A DNA stretch of 64,000 nt, taken from Chthoniobacteraceae bacterium. Lineage in GTDB: Bacteria > Verrucomicrobiota > Verrucomicrobiia > Chthoniobacterales > Chthoniobacteraceae. The notes under the pieces were generated by a model. It was not told where the DNA came from, ran no database searches, and saw only the letters and a list, made by a program, of their open reading frames with translations. The DNA lies in contig JAQGOL010000008.1 of assembly GCA_028293625.1 (NCBI GenBank), forward strand, positions 62,001 through 126,000. The letters are read 5' to 3'. Position 1 is the first letter of the stretch; every line of letters begins with the position of its first letter. Positions 58,739 to 64,000 of the stretch are shown piece after piece. Made by a program: the position numbers and the translations under genes.

Positions 58739-60370
58739 GTGTATCAACCACCTCTGCTTTCGCTCGTCTCGGCGCTGACGAACCCTGATCACCGCCAGGA
58801 AGCGGCGCGGATTGTTGCCCGGCACGCTGGTGCGGAAAATCTTCTGATTTTTGTTCGTGACCTGGAGCTCGGTACGCTCCTGCCGGCTCCCGGCTTTATT
58901 CAGACCCTGCCAAATGCCCGCCAATGGCATGATTTTGTCGGGGAGTGCCAAATTGGTCATACAATAAACCGGCAGCTTTCATTTCCAGGTCCGGCCGGCG
59001 AGGCGCAAGTAACGGGTATCGCGGGCGAGGACGGTTCGGTTCTTGTGCTCCTTGGCGGCACGCCGAATGTGGAAATTGTCCTCGATATCGCGCTGCTTTT
59101 GCCATTGCTCGCGGCCGCATTTGAAGGGGAACGCCGGGCCATCATCGCAAAAGGGAGCGCGAGAATTGCCAAACAAGCGGCCGATCAGGCAAAGCTTCTC
59201 GCCACTTCACTTGAGACCGCACGCAGCGCTCTTCGAACGGCGCTTTCCGATGCCGAGGAAGCCAATCGTGCCAAGGACCGTTTCCTGGCTGCGTTAAGTC
59301 ACGAGTTACGAACACCGCTGACTCCGGTGCTCATTGCGGTGACAGCGATGGAGCGGGAGTCGGAACTCTCCGAATTGACGCGGCACGACCTGGAAATGAT
59401 TCGCCGCAACGTGGAGCTGGAGGTCAACCTGATTGATGATCTGCTCGACCTAAGCCGCGTTATCTCCGGGAAACTGCGGTTGCGCCGCGAAACGCTCGAC
59501 CTTAACAGACTGGCGGCACAGGCCCTTGAAATCTGCGCGCCTTATCTTCTCGAAAAAAAGATCCGGCTTGAGACCGATCTCTCGCCGACCGCCCTGACCA
59601 TCGTGGTTGACGCCACCCGTGTTCAGCAGGTCCTTTGGAATTTGCTCAAGAACGCGGTGAAATTCACGCCCGAAAACGGATCGCTCTCTGTGAAGACAAC
59701 CGCCGGCATGGATGGAATCGCTCGTTTTATCGTGCGCGACAGCGGCGTGGGGATTGAACCGGAAGCGCTTACTCGAATCTTTGGTGTATTCGAGCAGGGC
59801 AACGTAAACACGCCCCGGGAATTTGGCGGGCTCGGCCTGGGGCTGGCGATCTCCAAAGCGATCACCAACGCACATGGGGGCGGTCTGCTGGCGGAAAGTC
59901 CCGGTTTGGGGAAAGGCGCGACATTTACCGTGGAACTTCCGTTAACGACACCCGTGGAGAGCGGCCAACGCCTCCAGCCCTCTCCAATCGCCCCCGCGAA
60001 TCCCGGCCATCTGGCACGTATTCTGGTGGCCGAAGATCATCGTGACACCGCACAGCTTCTCATGCGGATCCTTCACCGGGCGGGCCACGGAGTGAAAACT
60101 GTCGCAAGCGTCACAGAGGCTCTCGAATCGTTGAAAACCGAACGATTTGATCTTCTCCTGAGCGACGTTGGATTGCCGGATGCCTCCGGTTACGAGCTGA
60201 TGCGGTCGGCTTCCAAACTCTACGGGATTGCCGGGATCGCAATGAGCGGCTTTGGAATGGATGACGACATTCGCCGCAGTCTCGAAGCGGGCTTTGCTGA
60301 GCATCTGACCAAACCGCTCGATATACAGCATCTTAAACAAGTAATCCAGCGTGTCCTTACGGCGGGATAA
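58739..60370 (+). CDS. Soluble hybrid histidine kinase (GAF-like sensor, HisKA, HATPase, receiver)
   Basis: 543 residues from GTG 58739; other in-frame GTG/ATG starts would overlap the FIST gene. An N-terminal GAF-like region (~10-130) is followed by a coiled coil, HisKA with His188 (LAALSHELRTPLTP), HATPase (NLLKNAVKFTPENG, DSGVGIEPEALTRIFGVFEQG, GLGLAISKAI) and a C-terminal receiver with Asp476 (LLLSDVGLPDASGYEL). No membrane segments. Predicted partner of the FIST protein. Confidence 0.88.
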   Translation: MYQPPLLSLVSALTNPDHRQEAARIVARHAGAENLLIFVRDLELGTLLPAPGFIQTLPNARQWHDFVGECQIGHTINRQLSFPGPAGEAQVTGIAGEDGSVLVLLGGTPNVEIVLDIALLLPLLAAAFEGERRAIIAKGSARIAKQAADQAKLLATSLETARSALRTALSDAEEANRAKDRFLAALSHELRTPLTPVLIAVTAMERESELSELTRHDLEMIRRNVELEVNLIDDLLDLSRVISGKLRLRRETLDLNRLAAQALEICAPYLLEKKIRLETDLSPTALTIVVDATRVQQVLWNLLKNAVKFTPENGSLSVKTTAGMDGIARFIVRDSGVGIEPEALTRIFGVFEQGNVNTPREFGGLGLGLAISKAITNAHGGGLLAESPGLGKGATFTVELPLTTPVESGQRLQPSPIAPANPGHLARILVAEDHRDTAQLLMRILHRAGHGVKTVASVTEALESLKTERFDLLLSDVGLPDASGYELMRSASKLYGIAGIAMSGFGMDDDIRRSLEAGFAEHLTKPLDIQHLKQVIQRVLTAG

Positions 60371-60450
60371 TTGGAACAGACTGGTTCTTATAAAGCAGCA
60401 CACGTGCATTAAACGCTCGCACAGAAAAGTGATTTACTTAGCTTTGCGGG

Positions 60451-63400
60451 ATGTCCGACCAGGAACGCTCCCCAGCAACGTCCTCGACAACACCAGATAC
60501 AGGTTTGCCGGAAATCAGCCCGGACTTTGTTAAGCACGATTTTCCAGGTACGATCGACAACGCCATTCCGACGCGCGGTTATTCAATGATTCCGCTGATT
60601 GGGCTTGGGGGATCGGCTGGCAGCATCCGGGCGGTGCAAAGTTTTTTTTCTCTCATGCCACCCGATAGCGGAATGGCGTTTGCCGTCATCCTGCATCTCT
60701 CGCCCGAGCATGAAAGCACGCTGGCCGATCTCCTGCAGCGCACGACAACGATGCAGGTGGTGCAGGCAACAAACCTGAAAAAGGTGGAAATCAACTGCGT
60801 CTACGTCATTCCTCCGGACAAATACCTCTTGTCGGCGGACGAACATCTGCGGCTTACCCAGTTGCGCCACTGGCATGGAAAAAGGGTGGCCGTGGATCTT
60901 TTTTTCCGCTCCCTGGCGGATTCCCACGGGCCGCACGCGGTGGCGATTCTCCTTTCGGGAGCCGATTGCGACGGAGCAATCGGGATCAAACGAATCAAGG
61001 AGCGCGGCGGACTGACCATTGCGCAGGATCCCGAGGAAGCCGAACACCCTTCGATGCCCCGGGCCGCCATCGAAACGGGCATGGTCGATTGGGTGCTGAA
61101 AGTCGCACAAATCCCTCATCGGCTTCTTGAATATCGCGAGAATGAACGCCGCCTTCGGTTGCCGCCCGAGGAAAATTTTCTCTCGGCTCAACGCCCGAAG
61201 ATGGATGAGAACGAACAGGCGCTTGGCGAGGTCATGATCCTTCTGCGGAGCCAGACCGGCCGCGACTTTAGCTGCTACAAACGCGCGACTATTTTGCGGA
61301 GGCTTGCCCGAAGAATGCAGGTCAATGGTACGCTTGAACTGAGCGCGTACCTCAATTTTCTGGGAACGCGTCCGGAAGAGGCCAGGGTGCTTGTCCAGGA
61401 GCTGCTCATCACCGTCACCAATTTTTTTCGAGACCGCGATTGTTTTAACGCTCTCCAGGCAATCATTCCCGCGCTCTTTGAAGGCAAGGGGCCCAATGAC
61501 ACCGTCCGTATCTGGGTGGCGGCGTGCGCCACTGGCGAGGAGGCATACTCGCTTGCAATGCTGCTGTGCGAGCATGCCGGGCAATTAAAGGCCCCCCCGA
61601 TGCTTCAGGTTTTCGCCACTGATCTCGATGAGGAAGCCATCCGGCTCGCACGCCGCGCGGTTTACCCCGCCACGATTTCCGCGGACGTTTCCGAGGAACG
61701 GCTCTCGCGCTTTTTCATCAAGGAAGAGCATCATTATCGCCTCCGGCAGGAAGTGCGCGAGATGGTGCTGTTTGCGGTCCACGACGCATTGAAAGATTCG
61801 CCGTTCTCACGCCTGGACCTGGTCTCATGCCGTAATCTCCTCATTTATCTTAACCGGTCCGCGCAGGCCCGCCTTATCGACACCTTCCATTTTGCGCTTC
61901 GGCCGGAAGGATGGCTTTTTCTCGGCTCTTCAGAATCGATCGAAAAAGGAAGCCGCCTTTTTGGAATGTCTGACAAAAAGCACCGGATATTCCAGCAGCG
62001 CCCGATCCGGCGCACGAGCATGCCGGTCCCTTCAAGCGTACCCAGGGATATGCGTCCCTGGACAAAGGAAGGAATTCCACTCGCAGAAGACCATTTCCCG
62101 CTTGCTGCGCACGGCACTCCAGCCGGCCTCAATCCGCAGCTCTCATGGAGCGAGTTGCACTTCAAATTGCTTGAGCAACTCGCCGCCCCTTCGGTCATTG
62201 TCAATCACGACTACGAGATCCAGCATTTATCGGAGAAGGCGAGCCGCTTCCTGCAATTTACAGGGGGCGAGCCGACAATGAACCTGCTGCGGCTGGTGCA
62301 TCCGATGCTTCGGATCGAGCTGCGATCCGCCCTTTATCGCGCCAAGGAAACCGGCACTGCGATCGAGGTCAATGACGTCGCGGCCAGTTTGGATGGCACA
62401 GCCTATCTGATTAATTTGCGGGTCGGCCCGTCGCGGCAGCCGGAACCCGATTTTTTCCTCGTTATTTTCGATGCGAAAGAAAAAACGGAGGCGGATGCGG
62501 TCCGGACTGCCGGCAGCGTGCCCGACCCGGCCTGGAATCATTTGGAACGCGAGCTGGAGGAAATGAAAGTGCATCTGCGCGACACGGTTGAGCAATACGA
62601 AGCGTCGACGGAGGAGCTTAAAGCCAGTAACGAAGAACTTCAGGCGATTAACGAGGAATTGCGCTCGGCCACCGAGGAACTCGAAACCAGCCGCGAAGAG
62701 CTGCAATCAATCAATGAAGAGCTTATTACGGTCAATTCGGAGCTCAAAAACAACGTTTATCAGCTTGGCCACGCCAATAGCGACATGCAAAATCTCATGG
62801 CCGCGACCGCGATCCCGACCCTCTTCCTGGATCGCGAGCTCCGCATCATGCGCTACACGCCCTCGGCGGTTAAACTTTTCCATCTCATTGCAAGTGACAT
62901 CGGCCGCCCGATTACCGATCTCAGACATCACCTCCAATACCCCCAATTATTAAGCGATACGGCGCATGTCCTCGCTGAACTGACACCGATTGAGCGCCAA
63001 GTGGGCGATGAAACAGGCGAGCATTGGTTTTTAGCGCGGCTTTTGCCATACCGAACGATTGAGGATGGGATCGGAGGCGTGGTGCTGACGCTTGTGGATA
63101 TCACCGAGCAAAAACGCGCCAATAGCGCTTTATGTGAGAGTGAGGCACGTTACCGCGCTCTTACCAATGCTTCTTCCCAAGTAATCTTTCGAATGAGTCC
63201 GGACTGGAGCGAGTTGCTCCAGCTTCAGGGCGGCGAATTTCTTGCCAATACGGAAGACCCAAGCGCCACCTGGCTTGAAGACTATATTCATCCCCACGAC
63301 CTGCCGCTGGTTGAAAAATTGTCCAGGGAAGCAGTGCTTACAAAAAAGATTTTCGAGAGCGAACACCGGGTGATGCGAGTCGATGGGACCTGGGGGTACG

Positions 63401-64000
63401 CCTTTACAAGGGCTATCCCACTCTTCAATGCCGCTGGGGAGATCGTCGAATGGTTTGGCGCGGCTACCGATGTCACAAAACGCAAACAGATCGAGGAAGC
63501 ACTCAGGGAGTCCGAAGACCGGATGCGGCGCGCATTCCAAATTGAAACCGTTGGAGTGCTCTTTTTCCATGTCGACGGCCGCATCATTGAATCCAACGAC
63601 GCTTTCCTCTCCATGTGTGGCTGCAACCGGGGCGATTTGATCGAAGGTCGCGTTACGCGGGATCAAATGACCCCCAAGGAATGGATGGCACGCTCACGGG
63701 CGGCCGCCGAGGAGTTTAAAACCACCGGACGCACGACGCCCTATGAAATTGAGTATCTGCGAAAAGACGGCAGACGATGGTGGGCGCTGCTTGCCTCCAC
63801 CCGGCTCAACGAAAATGAGGGCGTCGAATTTATTGTCGACATCACGACACGCAAACTCACCGAGCAGGCATTGGTGGAAAGCCGCGAGGAGCTGCTCGCC
63901 GCGTTGAAAGAGACCGAGGAAGCCCGGCAGGAAGCCGAAGCCGCCGGCCGCGCCAAGGACCATTTCCTTGCCGTGCTTTCGCACGAATTGCGCACGCCGC
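60451..64000 (+). CDS. CheB-CheR-PAS-histidine kinase fusion (3' end outside window)
   Basis: Open from ATG 60451 to the window end, at least 1183 residues. A CheB methylesterase domain (about 46-235; Ser55 in GGSAGS, His82, Asp174) is followed by a CheR methyltransferase (about 258-511; AACATGEEAYSLAMLL, CRNLLIYLN). A long coiled coil (about 695-766; EELKASNEELQAINEELRSA), three PAS domains (about 782-890, 893-1010, 1018-1140) and the start of a HisKA domain (LAVLSHELRTP, His1178) come next. Such fusions act in chemosensory-like or developmental signalling; no chemoreceptor gene is nearby. The catalytic kinase and any receiver domain lie beyond the window. Confidence 0.93.
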   Translation, partial: MSDQERSPATSSTTPDTGLPEISPDFVKHDFPGTIDNAIPTRGYSMIPLIGLGGSAGSIRAVQSFFSLMPPDSGMAFAVILHLSPEHESTLADLLQRTTTMQVVQATNLKKVEINCVYVIPPDKYLLSADEHLRLTQLRHWHGKRVAVDLFFRSLADSHGPHAVAILLSGADCDGAIGIKRIKERGGLTIAQDPEEAEHPSMPRAAIETGMVDWVLKVAQIPHRLLEYRENERRLRLPPEENFLSAQRPKMDENEQALGEVMILLRSQTGRDFSCYKRATILRRLARRMQVNGTLELSAYLNFLGTRPEEARVLVQELLITVTNFFRDRDCFNALQAIIPALFEGKGPNDTVRIWVAACATGEEAYSLAMLLCEHAGQLKAPPMLQVFATDLDEEAIRLARRAVYPATISADVSEERLSRFFIKEEHHYRLRQEVREMVLFAVHDALKDSPFSRLDLVSCRNLLIYLNRSAQARLIDTFHFALRPEGWLFLGSSESIEKGSRLFGMSDKKHRIFQQRPIRRTSMPVPSSVPRDMRPWTKEGIPLAEDHFPLAAHGTPAGLNPQLSWSELHFKLLEQLAAPSVIVNHDYEIQHLSEKASRFLQFTGGEPTMNLLRLVHPMLRIELRSALYRAKETGTAIEVNDVAASLDGTAYLINLRVGPSRQPEPDFFLVIFDAKEKTEADAVRTAGSVPDPAWNHLERELEEMKVHLRDTVEQYEASTEELKASNEELQAINEELRSATEELETSREELQSINEELITVNSELKNNVYQLGHANSDMQNLMAATAIPTLFLDRELRIMRYTPSAVKLFHLIASDIGRPITDLRHHLQYPQLLSDTAHVLAELTPIERQVGDETGEHWFLARLLPYRTIEDGIGGVVLTLVDITEQKRANSALCESEARYRALTNASSQVIFRMSPDWSELLQLQGGEFLANTEDPSATWLEDYIHPHDLPLVEKLSREAVLTKKIFESEHRVMRVDGTWGYAFTRAIPLFNAAGEIVEWFGAATDVTKRKQIEEALRESEDRMRRAFQIETVGVLFFHVDGRIIESNDAFLSMCGCNRGDLIEGRVTRDQMTPKEWMARSRAAAEEFKTTGRTTPYEIEYLRKDGRRWWALLASTRLNENEGVEFIVDITTRKLTEQALVESREELLAALKETEEARQEAEAAGRAKDHFLAVLSHELRTP

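Overview
The window (about 58-60% GC by eye, densely coding, no rRNA, tRNA, CRISPR array or insertion sequence recognised) looks like chromosome of a free-living Verrucomicrobiota bacterium, possibly of the Chthoniobacter/Spartobacteria type. The pointers are a secreted lamin-tail-domain protein, a DUF58/VWA membrane cluster, an FAD oxidoreductase with a C-terminal beta-sandwich, a PQQ beta-propeller protein, and type II secretion pseudopilins whose cleavage sites read A|FTLVE instead of G|FTLIE, as is common in the Planctomycetes-Verrucomicrobia group. The phylum call is inference from gene content.

Layout. 1-8.6 kb: the C-terminal part of a giant secreted lamin-tail protein, then a minus-strand cluster of a signal-peptide protein, DUF58, a BatA-like VWA protein and a second VWA protein. 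8.7-12.3 kb: a P1B-type metal ATPase and rlmN. 12.4-16.5 kb: a minus-strand, overlapping kaiC-kaiB-kaiB-histidine kinase operon without kaiA. 16.8-19.7 kb: a secreted lysyl-oxidase-like copper protein facing a secreted protein with a Cys4 metal-binding motif. 19.9-25.1 kb: a membrane glycosyltransferase plus UDP-galactopyranose-mutase-like flavoprotein pair, a protein of unknown function and a YheT hydrolase. 25-30 kb: FAD oxidoreductase, small secreted protein, Nudix-like protein, PilT-like ATPase and a Pro/Ala/Glu-rich lipoprotein. 30-35.2 kb: signalling genes (metallophosphoesterase, receiver-SpoIIE phosphatase, RsbR-type histidine kinase), a hydrolase and a repeat-bearing secreted protein.

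35.3-50.5 kb is the most coherent block. A two-component system (histidine kinase and OmpR-type regulator) lies divergent from a CpxP/Spy-like periplasmic protein. That gene is followed 7 bases later by a full type II secretion operon (gspE, F, G, H, I, J, K, L, M, a GspC-like gene, and a secretin split over two genes). A PmrA-type direct repeat (CTTAAT-N5-CTTAAC) sits in the divergent promoter region. A PQQ propeller gene ends the run.

52-64 kb: an ECF sigma factor, membrane anti-sigma candidate and PDZ protein operon; an acetyltransferase; a small protein with a 9-base tandem repeat and its terminator; a peptidoglycan-binding-domain protein; an AI-2E family transporter; a FIST sensor protein next to a soluble hybrid histidine kinase; and a CheB-CheR-PAS-kinase fusion that runs off the window end. 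Sensory transduction genes are strikingly abundant: six histidine kinases, one incomplete, in 64 kb.
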